Source: DATBGO01 sp963785765 (GTDB taxonomy: Bacteria > Actinomycetota > Actinomycetes > Streptosporangiales > Streptosporangiaceae). Taken from it: 64,000 nucleotides of DNA. The notes under the pieces were generated by a model, which saw only the letters and a program-made list of their open reading frames with translations, did no database searches and was not told the DNA's origin. This document shows positions 16,468 through 25,785 of the stretch, in pieces. Location of the stretch: positions 1 to 64,000 of the forward strand of contig CAWAWM010000001.1 in the NCBI GenBank assembly GCA_963785765.1, given 5' to 3'. Within the stretch, counting starts at the first letter, position 1; each line of letters begins with the position of its first letter. Position numbers and translations under genes: made by a program.

Positions 16468-17249
16468 CGGTGCACCGCGCGGATGATCTTGGCGGCGTGC
16501 GCGGCCGCCCCGAACCCGTTATCAATGTTGACGACGACCAGGCCCGGGCTGCACGAGGCGAGCATGCTGGCCGCTGCGGCCAGGCCGCCCGCCGCGACGC
16601 CGTAGCCGACGCTGGTCGGCACGCCGATCACCGGCGCGCTGACCAGTCCGGCGACCACGCTCGGCAGGGCACCGTCCATCCCGGCCACGACCACCACGCA
16701 CTCGGCGGCGCGCAGGTCGTCCAGCCGGGACAGCAGCCGCCCGAGCCCGGCCACGCCCACGTCGGCGAGGACATCCGCGCGGACGCCCAGCACGGCCAGC
16801 GTGGCCGCACATTCCCGGGCCGCTTTCAGGTCCGTGGTGCCGGCCGTCACGACCAGCACGCTGCCGCGCGCGGGCGGCAGCGCGCCGACGGCTACCGTTC
16901 CGGCCACGTGATCGGCGTATACGGCGTCGCCAGGGAAACGGGCGGCCGCCTCCTCCAGGACGCCGGCGGGGCAGCGCGTGGCCAGGGCCGGCACCTGAGG
17001 GTCGCGGGCCCGCAACTCGGCCAGCAGCGCGAAGATCTGCCCGGGCGTCTTGCCTTCGCCGAATACCACTTCCGGGACGCCGGTCCGCCGCCGGCGATCT
17101 ACGTCCAGCAGGGCGAACTCGCCCAGCGGGACGCCCGCCGCCCCGGCCTGGGTTCCGGGCGGCGCACCGGCCGCCGCCGCGTTCGGCATCCCCGGCGCTC
17201 CGTTCGGCATGCCGACTGCTTTGTTCGGCATACCGGATACCCCGGGCAT
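16464..17249 (-). CDS. larB: Nickel-pincer cofactor biosynthesis protein LarB
   Basis: This 261-residue protein matches LarB, a PurE-like carboxylase/hydrolase that carboxylates nicotinic acid adenine dinucleotide and releases AMP to start NPN synthesis. VPEVVFGEGKTPGQ marks the N-terminal domain. The catalytic domain shows TAGTTDLKAARECA, VVVVAGMDGALPSVV and GVPTSVGYG. The first 35 residues hold three seven-residue repeats beginning GMPN, which are not part of the family. It starts ten bases after larE ends. Confidence 0.93.
   Translation of the reverse strand: MPGVSGMPNKAVGMPNGAPGMPNAAAAGAPPGTQAGAAGVPLGEFALLDVDRRRRTGVPEVVFGEGKTPGQIFALLAELRARDPQVPALATRCPAGVLEEAAARFPGDAVYADHVAGTVAVGALPPARGSVLVVTAGTTDLKAARECAATLAVLGVRADVLADVGVAGLGRLLSRLDDLRAAECVVVVAGMDGALPSVVAGLVSAPVIGVPTSVGYGVAAGGLAAAASMLASCSPGLVVVNIDNGFGAAAHAAKIIRAVHR
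17181..17243. repeat. Three 21-bp repeats at the larB N-terminus
   Basis: GTTCGGCAT recurs at 17181, 17202 and 17223 with exactly 21-base spacing. On the coding strand the units give GMPNKAV, GMPNGAP and GMPNAAA. This is an in-frame tandem repeat in a non-conserved N-terminal extension. Confidence 0.75.
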
Positions 17250-17259
17250 ACCGCGACCC

Positions 17260-18090
17260 TCAGCCGGCCCGGCTGACCGGTGTGAGGTCGAGGTTCAGCG
17301 AACCGGACCGCAACGGCCGCTCATCGATCTCCGCGCGCTGATACCCAGCCGCCCGGACGCAGGCCAGCACGGCCGCATGCTCGCCCGGGTCCGCCGCCCG
17401 CGGCAGGTCCGCCGCGCCGAGCTGCACCCGGCCGAGAGCACCGAAATGCCGCACCCGCAGTTCGCGGTAGCCGCGCTGCTTCAGGCTCAGCTCGGCCCGG
17501 TCCACCTGCGACAGCACATCGGAGCTGACCGGGGTGCCGTAAGGCAGCCGCGAGGCCAGGCAGGGCGACGCGGGCTTGTCGGCACTCGGCACTCCCAGCC
17601 GCCGCGCCAGCGCCCGCACCTGGTCCTTCCGCACGGACGCCTCCAGCAGCGGATGGCGGACACGGTGCTCGGCCGCCGCGCGCAGCCCGGGCCGCCAGTC
17701 ACCCGTGTCGTCGGCGTTGGCGCCGGACAGCACGGCGGCGAATCCGCGCCGCCCGGCCAGCGCGGCCAGCCGGTCGTACAACTCGGATTTGCAGTAGTAG
17801 CAGCGGAAGCGGTCGTTGCGCCGGTAGTCGTCGCGCTCCAGCTCGGCCGTGCTGATCAGCTCGTGCCGGACGCCTACGGCCCGGGCCACCGACCGGGCGC
17901 CGTCCAGCTCGCCGGACGCGAGGGCCGGCGAGACGGCGGTGACGGCCAGGGCTTGTTCTCCGAGCGCCCGGGCGGCCAGCGCAGCGACCACAGAGGAGTC
18001 CACCCCGCCGGAGAACGCGATCAGCGCGCTGCCCAATCCGGCCAGACGCTCGGTCAGCTGGCCGGCCAGCGCGTCAAGCTCGTCAGGCAC
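17260..18090 (-). CDS. larE: ATP-dependent sacrificial sulfur transferase LarE
   Basis: This 276-residue PP-loop protein matches LarE, which activates the pyridine carboxylates with ATP and donates sulfur from a cysteine side chain. The PP-loop is SGGVDS (27-32). FRCYYCKSELYD (Cys97, Cys100) and KPASPCLASRLPYG (Cys177) are the conserved cysteine motifs. Cys177 corresponds by motif to the sacrificial cysteine of Lactobacillus LarE. It starts with GTG, has a GGGGAA site and leads the operon, divergent from the aldo/keto reductase. No larA-like client gene is in the window. Confidence 0.94.
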   Translation of the reverse strand: MPDELDALAGQLTERLAGLGSALIAFSGGVDSSVVAALAARALGEQALAVTAVSPALASGELDGARSVARAVGVRHELISTAELERDDYRRNDRFRCYYCKSELYDRLAALAGRRGFAAVLSGANADDTGDWRPGLRAAAEHRVRHPLLEASVRKDQVRALARRLGVPSADKPASPCLASRLPYGTPVSSDVLSQVDRAELSLKQRGYRELRVRHFGALGRVQLGAADLPRAADPGEHAAVLACVRAAGYQRAEIDERPLRSGSLNLDLTPVSRAG

Positions 18091-18221
18091 GCCGTTCCCC
18101 GATCGCCCTCTTGCCGCAGCTGATCATCTGACTCGGACTATACGCTCCGGCGCCCTTGCGCCGGCCTGCCGCCGCGATCGCTGTACGCTCAGATTCAGCT
18201 TTCTGCGCTTCGGGAGGTCTC

Positions 18222-19082
18222 GTGCCCATCGAACAGGCAGAGTTCGGCCGCACCGGCCACCAGAGCAGCCGGGTGATCTTCGGAGGGGCGGCTCTCGCGC
18301 AGGTCTCCCAGCGGGCCGCGGACGAGACCCTGGACCTCCTGCTCGCCCACGGGGTGAACCATCTGGACGTGGCCTCGTCCTACGGCGAGGCGGAGGCCCG
18401 CATCCGGCCGTGGCTGCAGCGCGAACGGAGCCGGTTCTTCCTGGCCACCAAGGGCGACGAGCGCACCGCAGCCGGCGCCCGCGAGGAACTGCACCGGTCC
18501 CTGGACCGGATGGGCGTCGACCACGTCGACCTCTGGCAGCTGCACTCCCTGGCCGATCCGATCGAGTGGGATATCGCCCTGAGTCCGGGCGGGGCGCTCG
18601 AGGCCGCAGTTGAAGCCCGGGAGCAGGGCCTCGTCCGCTGGATCGGGGTGACCGGCCACGGCAGCCAGATCGCCGCGACGCACCGCCGCAGCCTCGAGCG
18701 GTTCGGCTTCGACTCGGTGCTGCTTCCGTACAACTTCGTCACCATGCAGAACCCGTACTACGCCGACAACTTCAACGCCCTGTACGAGACCTGCCGCGAG
18801 CGGCGCGTCGCGGTGCAGACGATCAAGTCGATCGCGCTGCGCCCCTGGGCGGGCCGGCCGCACACCCGGGCGACCTGGTACGAGCCGCTTGAGCAGCAGG
18901 ACGACATCGACCTCGCGGTGTGGTGGGCGATGAGCCGCCCCGGGGTGTTCATAGCCAGCGTCGGGGACCTGGACCTGCTCCCGAAAGTGCTTGACGCGGC
19001 CAGCCGGTTCACCGCGGCGCCGAACGACGCGGCGATGAGCGCGCTGGCCGACCGGACGGCGGCCGAGCCGCTGTTCGTCTGA
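18222..19082 (+). CDS. Aldo/keto reductase
   Basis: Translation from GTG 18222, behind a GGGAGGT site, gives a 286-residue protein of the AKR family. It has the (beta/alpha)8 barrel signatures EFGRTGHQSSRVIFGG, HLDVASSYGEAEARI (catalytic Asp and Tyr), FLATKGDER (Lys) and DHVDLWQLHSL (His), and WVGVTGHG-like sequence WIGVTGHG. AKRs reduce carbonyls with NADPH; the grouping is closest to the oxidoreductases that carry extra C-terminal helices. It is monocistronic and divergent from larE. The substrate is unknown. Confidence 0.9.
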   Translation: MPIEQAEFGRTGHQSSRVIFGGAALAQVSQRAADETLDLLLAHGVNHLDVASSYGEAEARIRPWLQRERSRFFLATKGDERTAAGAREELHRSLDRMGVDHVDLWQLHSLADPIEWDIALSPGGALEAAVEAREQGLVRWIGVTGHGSQIAATHRRSLERFGFDSVLLPYNFVTMQNPYYADNFNALYETCRERRVAVQTIKSIALRPWAGRPHTRATWYEPLEQQDDIDLAVWWAMSRPGVFIASVGDLDLLPKVLDAASRFTAAPNDAAMSALADRTAAEPLFV

Positions 19083-19171
19083 CCGGGGTCGCACTGATCA
19101 ACTGATCACGTCGAGTGTCTCGCCGACAGCCGCCGGAGGTCCGGCGTCGTGCGACGCGGGAAGCTGGAGCC

Positions 19172-20734
19172 ATGATCGAGGAACTGGCGCGGGACCGGCT
19201 GGGCTTCGGGCGGCTGCGCCCAGGACAGCGGCCGGCGGTGGAGGCGCTGGCCCGCGACCGCGATGTGCTGGCCGTGCTGCCGACCGGGGGCGGAAAGTCG
19301 GCCATCTACGAGCTGGCCGGGTTGCTGCGGACGGGGCCTACGGTGGTCGTGTCGCCGCTGATCGCACTGCAGGATGATCAGCTCGCCCACCTGCGGGCGG
19401 CTGGCCTGCGGGCGATCGTGCTGAACTCCCAGCAGTCGGTCGGCGAGCGCGCCGATGCGCTGCTCGCCTCGTGCGATTCAGACACGTTCATATTCCTCTC
19501 GCCAGAGCAGCTGGCCAACGGGGAGACCCGGGACACGCTGCGGCGCGCGCAGCCCGGGCTGTTCGCCGTGGACGAAGCCCACCTGATCAGCCAGTGGGGC
19601 CGCGACTTCCGCCCCGACTACCTGCTGCTGGGCGCCCAGGCGGACGCGCTCGGCGGGCCGGTCCGGCTGGCGCTGACCGCGACCGCTGCACCGCCGGTCC
19701 GCCAGGAGATCATCCGGCGGCTCGGGCTGCGCGATCCAGCGGTGGTGATCGGCGATTTTGACCGGCCGCACCTCCACCTGTCAGCTGTGCACGAGCGCGC
19801 TGTGCCAGACAAGGAGGCCGAGCTGGTCCGGGCGGCGCGCGAGTTCGCCGGCCCGGGGATCGTGTATGCGGCGACGCACGCCAGCGCGCAAGCGGCCCAC
19901 GACGCACTGGCCACGGCCGGGGAGCAGGTAACGCTGTATCACGCCGGGCTGTCCGGGCGGGCGCGGCGGGAGGCGATGACGGCTTTCCTGGACGGCCCGG
20001 CCCGCATCATCGCGGCCACGGTGGCGTTCGGCATGGGGATCGACAAGCCGGATGTCCGCTGGGTGCTGCACGCCGACCCGCCGCCCTCGCTGGACGAGTA
20101 TTACCAGGAGCTCGGGCGGGCCGGTCGGGACGGCCAGCCGTCGCAGGTGCGGCTGCTCTACCGCTTCGAGGACTTCGAGCGGGCCCGCCGGCTGACGGCG
20201 CGGGGCGTACCTGGCACTGCCGTGGCGCAGGTTGCGGCCGCACTCGCGGCCGGGCAGTGGACCGGACCGGGGGCCCGGCAGCAGACGGGCGCGCTGGCCC
20301 GGCTGGCTGATCTCGGCGCCGCGGCCTGGCAAGCGGACGGCAGTACCCGGTGGACGGGGAAGATGAGCGTCGCGGCAGCGCTGGCGGCCTCGGACGCGGA
20401 GAGCGTGCGTGAAGCCGAGATAGAACGCACCCGGCTGACGATGATGCGCCGCTATGCGGAGCACACTGGTTGCCGCCGTTCGTTCCTGCTCACCTACTTT
20501 GGCCAGGACTACCGCGGCCCTTGCGGAAACTGCGACAACGACCTCGGGACCACCGAAGCTGACCGCGCCGGCCTCCCGTTCGCCGTAGGCGCGCGGGTCG
20601 TAAGCGAGCGCTGGGGCGAGGGCACCGTGCAGCGTTATGACGGGGACGAGGTCACGGTGCTCTTCGACGACCACGGCTACCGTGAACTGTTCTTGCCGGT
20701 CATATTGGAACGCGGCCTGCTGCGGCCTGCATAG
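19172..20734 (+). CDS. RecQ-like DEAH-box DNA helicase
   Basis: This 520-residue SF2 helicase has GFGRLRPGQRPAVEAL (Q-like motif 0), Walker A VLPTGGGKS, motif Ia VVSPLIALQDDQ, DEAH in LFAVDEAHLISQWGRDFRPDY (Asp134), motif III ALTATA, motif V IAATVAFGMGIDKPDVR and motif VI QELGRAGRDG. A RecQ zinc-binding region follows (CRRSFLLTYFGQDY, then CGNCDN). A short C-terminal beta domain (VVSERWGEGTVQRYDGDEVTVLFD) replaces the usual winged helix and HRDC. It should unwind DNA 3' to 5' in repair. ATG 19172 has a GGAG site; an upstream GTG at 19115 is less likely. Confidence 0.93.
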   Translation: MIEELARDRLGFGRLRPGQRPAVEALARDRDVLAVLPTGGGKSAIYELAGLLRTGPTVVVSPLIALQDDQLAHLRAAGLRAIVLNSQQSVGERADALLASCDSDTFIFLSPEQLANGETRDTLRRAQPGLFAVDEAHLISQWGRDFRPDYLLLGAQADALGGPVRLALTATAAPPVRQEIIRRLGLRDPAVVIGDFDRPHLHLSAVHERAVPDKEAELVRAAREFAGPGIVYAATHASAQAAHDALATAGEQVTLYHAGLSGRARREAMTAFLDGPARIIAATVAFGMGIDKPDVRWVLHADPPPSLDEYYQELGRAGRDGQPSQVRLLYRFEDFERARRLTARGVPGTAVAQVAAALAAGQWTGPGARQQTGALARLADLGAAAWQADGSTRWTGKMSVAAALAASDAESVREAEIERTRLTMMRRYAEHTGCRRSFLLTYFGQDYRGPCGNCDNDLGTTEADRAGLPFAVGARVVSERWGEGTVQRYDGDEVTVLFDDHGYRELFLPVILERGLLRPA

Positions 20735-20844
20735 CAGGGCATGGCCGGGCCGAGCAGGTCGAAGCGGGGTACCGGTACCGTCCAGCTACGCAGTCAAGCG
20801 CCGGTCAGCAAGCTCGGCGTGCGCGCCGGGAAAGGAGAACCACG

Positions 20845-21162
20845 ATGCCCGACGAGACCCGCGATCCTGCGCCGACCTGGCAGCCGCCACCGGATTTCGA
20901 GCAGTCCGGCGGTGACCTGGACGCCGCTGAGCGGCGCGAACTACCCGCCTCGGCCTATGCCTTCCCGCGGCAGCGCAAGGAACCGCTGAGCTCGGCAAGC
21001 CACGTGCGAGCCGCGCTCAGCCGGTTCGATCAAGTCAGCGGCGTCAGCGATGCTGACCGTGCCCTCGCGTTCGAAAATATCCGCCTCGCCGCGTCCTACT
21101 TCGATGTTCACATCACCGAGAAGTCGTGGCACGATCTCATGCCGCCGCCCGGCGGCCACTGA
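20845..21162 (+). CDS. DUF6582-family small protein
   Basis: This 105-residue protein has a strong ribosome site (AAAGGAG, eight bases upstream). The conserved core LPASAYAFPRQRKEPLSSAS, followed by HVRAALSRFDQVSGVSDADR, is the DUF6582 pattern, which occurs as a standalone protein and in phage-related proteins. A short helical C-terminus follows (AASYFDVHITEKSWHDL). The function is unknown. It follows the helicase by 110 bases and is probably a separate unit. Confidence 0.78.
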   Translation: MPDETRDPAPTWQPPPDFEQSGGDLDAAERRELPASAYAFPRQRKEPLSSASHVRAALSRFDQVSGVSDADRALAFENIRLAASYFDVHITEKSWHDLMPPPGGH

Positions 21163-21326
21163 TGCCCTGTCGGCCCAGGCCTGCTCCGCATCCGCGCGAC
21201 AAGCCATTCACCTGCCCGATGCCCATGACCGACCAGCATCCTGGGCATTCGGCTGGCTCCGGACCGCGCCGCCACCGCCATGCCGGGGCTTGCGGACGAT
21301 GCGCCGTGCGGACGCGGTAGTAGCGG

Positions 21327-21882
21327 ATGGCCGAGGACCAGGCGCCTGGGTCAGCGTGGGCACCGTTCCGCCATGAAGTCTTCGCCGCGATGTGGGGGGC
21401 GCAGTTCGTCAGCAACATCGGCAGCTGGATGCAGACCGTTGCCGCCCAGTGGCTGATGCTGACCCTGACCGGATCGGCGGCGTACGTCGCGTTCATCCAG
21501 ACTGCGGCCAGCCTGCCCATCGTGCTGTTCGCGGTGCTCGCCGGAGCCATCGGCGACCTGGTGGACCGGCGCCGGTTCCTGCTGGTCACCCAGGCCCTGA
21601 TGCTGCTCGCCGCGGTGGCGCTCGGCCTGCTCGCCATCGCCGGGCTGGTGTCGCCCTGGCTGCTGCTGGCCCTGATATTCGCGGTGGGAACCGGCCAGGC
21701 CCTCACCTCGCCGACCTGGCTGACCCTGCAACCCGAACTCGTGACGCCTGCTGAACGGCCGCAGGCCATCGCCCTGGGCTCAGTGAACCAGAACCTGGCC
21801 CGGGCCGTGGGCCCGGCAATCGGCGCTCATTCTCGCTGCCACTAGCGCCGGGACGGTATTCCTGATCAACGCGGCGACGTTC
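21327..21882 (+). pseudogene. Truncated MFS transporter (EntS-like)
   Basis: The first 165 codons encode an MFS N-terminal half with a family start (FAAMWGAQFVSNIGSWMQTVAAQW) and the loop LVDRRRFLLVTQ, similar to EntS-type exporters. After VGPAIGA the frame shifts, and LILAATSAGTVFLINAATF continues in another frame. Homology ends near 21882, just before the PucR gene. The remaining two thirds of the transporter are missing. This is a dead remnant; the in-frame stop is at 21843-21845. Confidence 0.82.
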
Positions 21883-21962
21883 CAGCCTGGGTCCGTAGCC
21901 AGGACCCGCCCGGGCGGCCAGGGGTCGTGGCCCTGTCGCCACCTGCGAGCCGGGAGGTTCCG

Positions 21963-23261
21963 GTGAAGCTGATCGTCAACAGTGCCGATACGGACCGGTC
22001 CGCGGTCGCCGAGCTGATGGCCGCCGTGGCGGCCGCGGTGGCCCGCCGGGTCGCGGCGGTGTCCGAGGATGTTTACCAGGTGATACTCCGGGAGATCCCG
22101 CAGCTCCGCGACGACAAACCGGTGCTGGCCCTGCTCGCCTCGAGCGTCGACAGTAACGTCGACACCTGTCTGCAGATCATGCAGCACCAGATCGACCTGG
22201 CTGACGTACAGGCCCCGGCCGCGGCTGTGGAATACGCGCGCCGGCAGGCACAGCGCGGCACGCCGCTGACCGCGCTGCTGCGCTCCTACCGGCTCGGGCA
22301 CGCGTGCTTCGCCGATTGGCTGCTCAGGGAACTGGCCCGGCAGGCAGCCGACGCCCAGCTGATCACCGCCGCCACGCTGGACATGTCCAAGGTCGTGGCT
22401 GGGTACCTCGACCAGACCTCTGAGGAGATAGTCGCGGCCTACGCGCGCGAAAGGGAGAACTGGCTGCGGAACCGAAGCGCCGCGCGGGCCGCCCGGATCC
22501 GCGGCCTGCTGTCGGGTGCGCGGATCGATGTGCGCGCCGCGGAGGCCACCCTGGGCTATCGGCTGCGGCAGTACCACGTGGGCGTGGTGTGCTGGACCGG
22601 TGACACGGCCGCCTCCGCGGACAACATCACCAGGCTCGACCGTGCGATCAGGGAGGTAGCGGGGCAGGCGGCCTGCTCCGGCGATCCGCTGTTCCTGCCT
22701 CGGGACGAATCGAGCGCGTGGGCGTGGCTGCCGCTAGGGATCCGGGACACGTTCGGTTGCGCGGCGGCCAGCACGGCCGGCCTGGACGGCGACATCCATT
22801 TCGCCTTCGGCGACGCGGAAAAGGGCACGGCGGGTTTCCGCCTCAGCCACCAGCAGGCCGTCGCCGCCCAGGCGGTGGCGCTGGCCGCGGGGTTTCCCCG
22901 GCCGCGGACGGTGGCGTTCGGCGAGGTGGCGCCCGTGGCGATGATGCTCGGATCCGCGGAACTGCTGCGGGCCTGGGTGCTCAGCACGCTGGCCGGACTG
23001 GCCGCCGACGACGAGCACCACGCTCGGCTGCGCGAGACCCTGCTGGTCTTCCTCCAGGCTGGGGGCAGCTACAAGGCGACCGCCGAACAGCTGATGCTGC
23101 ACAAGAACACCGTCCAGTACCGGATCCGCAAGGCGCAGGAGAGTCTCGGCCGGCCGGTAAGCGATAACCGCCACGACGTGGAACTCGCCCTCCAGGCCAG
23201 CCAATGGCTCGGCTCGTCTGTACTTCAGCCAGCCGACGCACCGGCCGCCGTCGGCCGCTGA
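21963..23261 (+). CDS. PucR/CdaR-family transcriptional regulator
   Basis: Translation from GTG 21963 (GGGAGG site six bases before) gives 432 residues. The N-terminal part is helical and CdaR-like (PLTALLRSYRLGHACFADWLL). The middle is a GGDEF-like degenerate domain (about 190-330). The C-terminus is a PucR helix-turn-helix (GGSYKATAEQLMLHKNTVQYRIRK). These regulators usually control nearby catabolic genes in response to the substrate. The permease-kinase-flavoprotein operon 1 kb downstream is the best local target, although an unrelated gene lies between them on the other strand. Confidence 0.87.
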   Translation: MKLIVNSADTDRSAVAELMAAVAAAVARRVAAVSEDVYQVILREIPQLRDDKPVLALLASSVDSNVDTCLQIMQHQIDLADVQAPAAAVEYARRQAQRGTPLTALLRSYRLGHACFADWLLRELARQAADAQLITAATLDMSKVVAGYLDQTSEEIVAAYARERENWLRNRSAARAARIRGLLSGARIDVRAAEATLGYRLRQYHVGVVCWTGDTAASADNITRLDRAIREVAGQAACSGDPLFLPRDESSAWAWLPLGIRDTFGCAAASTAGLDGDIHFAFGDAEKGTAGFRLSHQQAVAAQAVALAAGFPRPRTVAFGEVAPVAMMLGSAELLRAWVLSTLAGLAADDEHHARLRETLLVFLQAGGSYKATAEQLMLHKNTVQYRIRKAQESLGRPVSDNRHDVELALQASQWLGSSVLQPADAPAAVGR

Positions 23262-23326
23262 CCGATTCACCACGGTGCCGGATGAGAACACCCTGCAGGC
23301 GACTGTGGCCCGCCGAGCGGCGCGGC

Positions 23327-23737
23327 TCAGGGCGGGGAGGCAGTGGTTGCTTCGCAGTGCTCGCCGCCCAGGGCGCTGGTCAGCCCTTCGAGGTCCGCGA
23401 CGGTCACGGTGAGCGCCGAGTGGCCACTGCGGCGAAGCGGTGATGGCACCTTCTGCGTGAAATGGATGCACACCCCCGCGTCGTGGTTCGTGCCAAAGCT
23501 CAAGCCGTCATCGGCCATGGATCCGCGCACACCGAACGCGGTCCACCAGCGGTAGTTCCGGGTGATGTGCGCCTCGGCGACGTTGGCCAGCGGCGTCTTG
23601 ATCTTGAAAAAACCGAAGGTCGCCAGGAGGGAGCCTTCGTCGGTGAGCGTGACGCCGTCTGTGGCACCGCGCAGCCCGAAGGCCAGCAACACCGGCAAAT
23701 ATCGCTTGTCAATGGCGTAACCAAAACGTTTGGACAT
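23327..23737 (-). CDS. Conserved actinobacterial protein of unknown function
   Basis: The ATG at 23737 opens a 136-residue soluble protein (MSKRFGYAIDKRYLPVLLAFG). It is beta-rich and aromatic (FGFFKIKTPLANVAEAHITRNYRWWTAFG) with a possible ligand-binding strand pattern near FGTNHDAGVCIHFTQKVP. I know similar uncharacterised proteins from actinobacteria but no function. Codon use is typical, and a longer frame upstream to 23896 has unnatural composition, which favours this start. It is convergent with PucR. Confidence 0.65.
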   Translation of the reverse strand: MSKRFGYAIDKRYLPVLLAFGLRGATDGVTLTDEGSLLATFGFFKIKTPLANVAEAHITRNYRWWTAFGVRGSMADDGLSFGTNHDAGVCIHFTQKVPSPLRRSGHSALTVTVADLEGLTSALGGEHCEATTASPP

Positions 23738-24228
23738 CAGCGGTCCGATCCCAGTGCTCCCCAGCGGTCGTGACCATCTTCCCATCTGCAGTTGCAGCAG
23801 GACCGGCCGGCCAGCTGGCCGCCCCGAACGCATGCTGGCGGAGGCTGCGGGACCAATGGCATCCCGCGGGGGGCCATTCGTCCCTGGCCATGTCACGTGA
23901 ACGGGTTTTGGGTGGCTTAGACAACGCGGACATTTGCCCTAAGGGGACGCATGAGAGACGTCAGCCGTCGGCTGGCCGCCCCGGCCCGCGGCATCCGTGC
24001 GCTCGCTGACGCTCCCCAGCTCGGGCACTTCGCCTGGTGTCATGCCCGTGGTATCGCCCGGATCAGTGGACCGATCACCGACTCGCGTGCTGAGCGACGT
24101 TGGCGCGCGGAGCCCGACCAGGCCGCCTTCCTGGCGGCCGGCGTCAAGGAGCAGCGAACGGCCAGGTAGCCCGCCGGAGGCCAGCCGCTGGCGGGTTCCC
24201 TGGGCCCGACTGGGAAAGAGGTGCCAGC
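23738..24228 (+). promoter_or_regulatory. Long leader of the permease operon
   Basis: About 490 bases separate the divergent gene from the permease start. No convincing coding frame is present. A 7-bp perfect hairpin (GGCCGCC, loop TTCCT, GGCGGCC) lies at 24121-24139. The region is long enough for divergent promoters plus a structured 5' leader, but I do not recognise a known riboswitch class. Confidence 0.35.
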
Positions 24229-25785
24229 GTGGCCGCATCCGAGGAACTCTCCGAGGAACTCCAGGAAGAGGCAGAGCTAGAACAGTTTGGCTACCAGCCG
24301 CAGTTCCAGCGTACATTCCGCTTGTTCGCATCATTCGCTATCGGCTTCTCATTCATATCCATCACCACCGGAATCTTCACCACCTACGGTTCGGTATTGC
24401 TCTCGTCCGGCCCGGTTGGCATCTGGACCTGGCCGCTGGTCATAGTCGGCCAGCTTGCGGTGGCTTTGGTGTTCGCTGCCCTGGCGTCACGTATCCCACT
24501 AGCGGGATATTCCTACCAGTGGATGTCACGGCTCGCGAATCCCTACATTGGCTGGCTGGTGGGATGGCTGGCGTTCGCGTTCCTTGTGGTCGACGTGGTG
24601 GCGGTGGACTATGCCGTGGCCTCGACGGTGCTGCCGACGCTGTTCAGCTACCTGGGCACGGAGGCCAACACCTGGCTGGCCACGGCGCTGATCGTGATCG
24701 TGCAGGCGCTGCTGATCATGGTCTCGACAATGTGGACACGGCGGGTCAACAACGCAGCGGTCAGCACCGAGATAATCGGGGTCGGCGGTCTGACCGTGCT
24801 GCTGCTCATTGTCGGGGCGGCCCGCGGGCTCCTGAACTGGGGCCACCTGTTCTCTCGCGCTGCGATTCCGGCGGCCGGCTACTTCGGTTTCGGCGGGGGC
24901 ACTCACGACAGCCCGTGGCTACTGGCCTTCCTGCTCGGAGCATTTACCATCGTCGGGTTTGAGGCATGCGGCAACCTGGCGGAGGAAACCAAGGAGCCGG
25001 GGATCGTAGTGCCCCGTGCCATGTGGGGTTCGGTAGTGGTGTCCGGCGTCATCGGGTTCGCCTTCCTGATTGCCATCACCGCTAGTACCGGCAACCTCAA
25101 AGTGCTCACCGCCTCCAGCACCCCGGTGGCCGACGTAGTGATCAGGGTGCTCGGCTCGGTCATCGGCAAGATCTTCCTCGTCATCGTGTTGTACTCGATC
25201 TTTGCCTGCGGACTGGTCATCTTCGTGACTGCGACCAGGCTCAGCTGGGCCATGTCCCGCGACGAACGGTTCCCCGGCTGGCAGGCGCTGCGCCGCGTCA
25301 ACCCGCGTTTCGACAGCCCCGCAGTCGCCACCGTGACGGTGGGAATACTCATCGAGATCGTGCTGGCCGTGTTCGCCACCCGTACCGATGCGCTGTTCAA
25401 GTTGTTCAGCGCGGCAACGCTGATGCCTGCGCTGATCTACCTGGTCACAACAATCCTGTACGTGTTCGCCCGGCGTCGGCTGCCTGGCACGCATGGCTTC
25501 CGGCTCGGCCGCTGGGAGATCCCGGTCGTGACCGTCGCCCTGGTCTGGCTGGTCTTCGAGATGTCGATCTTCCGGGATAGCTCGTTTGCCGCTCCGTGGC
25601 TGTACGCCGCGGTGATGATGGGCATCGGACTGATCTACTTCGTGTTCCTGCTGGTAACCCATCGCTCCTTTGAAATGCCCAGCGGCACCCGGAGCTTCGG
25701 GCCCGGTGATCAGCTGGCTGAGCCGGACATCCCCGGGCCCGGGGAACCGCCGGCCGGCCCGGCGGCGGGTGGTGTGGCGCCGTGA
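24229..25785 (+). CDS. APC-superfamily permease of a catabolic operon
   Basis: GTG 24229 has an AAAGAGG site seven bases upstream. The 518-residue protein has an acidic N-terminus (SEELQEEAELEQFGYQPQF), about 12 membrane helices, the APC motif FASFAIGFSFISITTGIFT in helix 1 and GFEACGNLAEETKEPG in helix 6. The EETK/P pattern is typical of amino-acid and GABA/choline-type APC carriers. The Pro-rich C-terminus lies in the cytoplasm. Its stop overlaps the kinase start (GTGA). It should import the substrate of the three enzymes that follow, which suggests an amine-bearing or amino-alcohol compound. Confidence 0.88.
   Translation: MAASEELSEELQEEAELEQFGYQPQFQRTFRLFASFAIGFSFISITTGIFTTYGSVLLSSGPVGIWTWPLVIVGQLAVALVFAALASRIPLAGYSYQWMSRLANPYIGWLVGWLAFAFLVVDVVAVDYAVASTVLPTLFSYLGTEANTWLATALIVIVQALLIMVSTMWTRRVNNAAVSTEIIGVGGLTVLLLIVGAARGLLNWGHLFSRAAIPAAGYFGFGGGTHDSPWLLAFLLGAFTIVGFEACGNLAEETKEPGIVVPRAMWGSVVVSGVIGFAFLIAITASTGNLKVLTASSTPVADVVIRVLGSVIGKIFLVIVLYSIFACGLVIFVTATRLSWAMSRDERFPGWQALRRVNPRFDSPAVATVTVGILIEIVLAVFATRTDALFKLFSAATLMPALIYLVTTILYVFARRRLPGTHGFRLGRWEIPVVTVALVWLVFEMSIFRDSSFAAPWLYAAVMMGIGLIYFVFLLVTHRSFEMPSGTRSFGPGDQLAEPDIPGPGEPPAGPAAGGVAP

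Noticed and set aside
24100..24228. Upstream extension of the permease
   Set aside because: The extra 43 residues are Arg/Gly-rich, and GTG 24229 has a good ribosome site.
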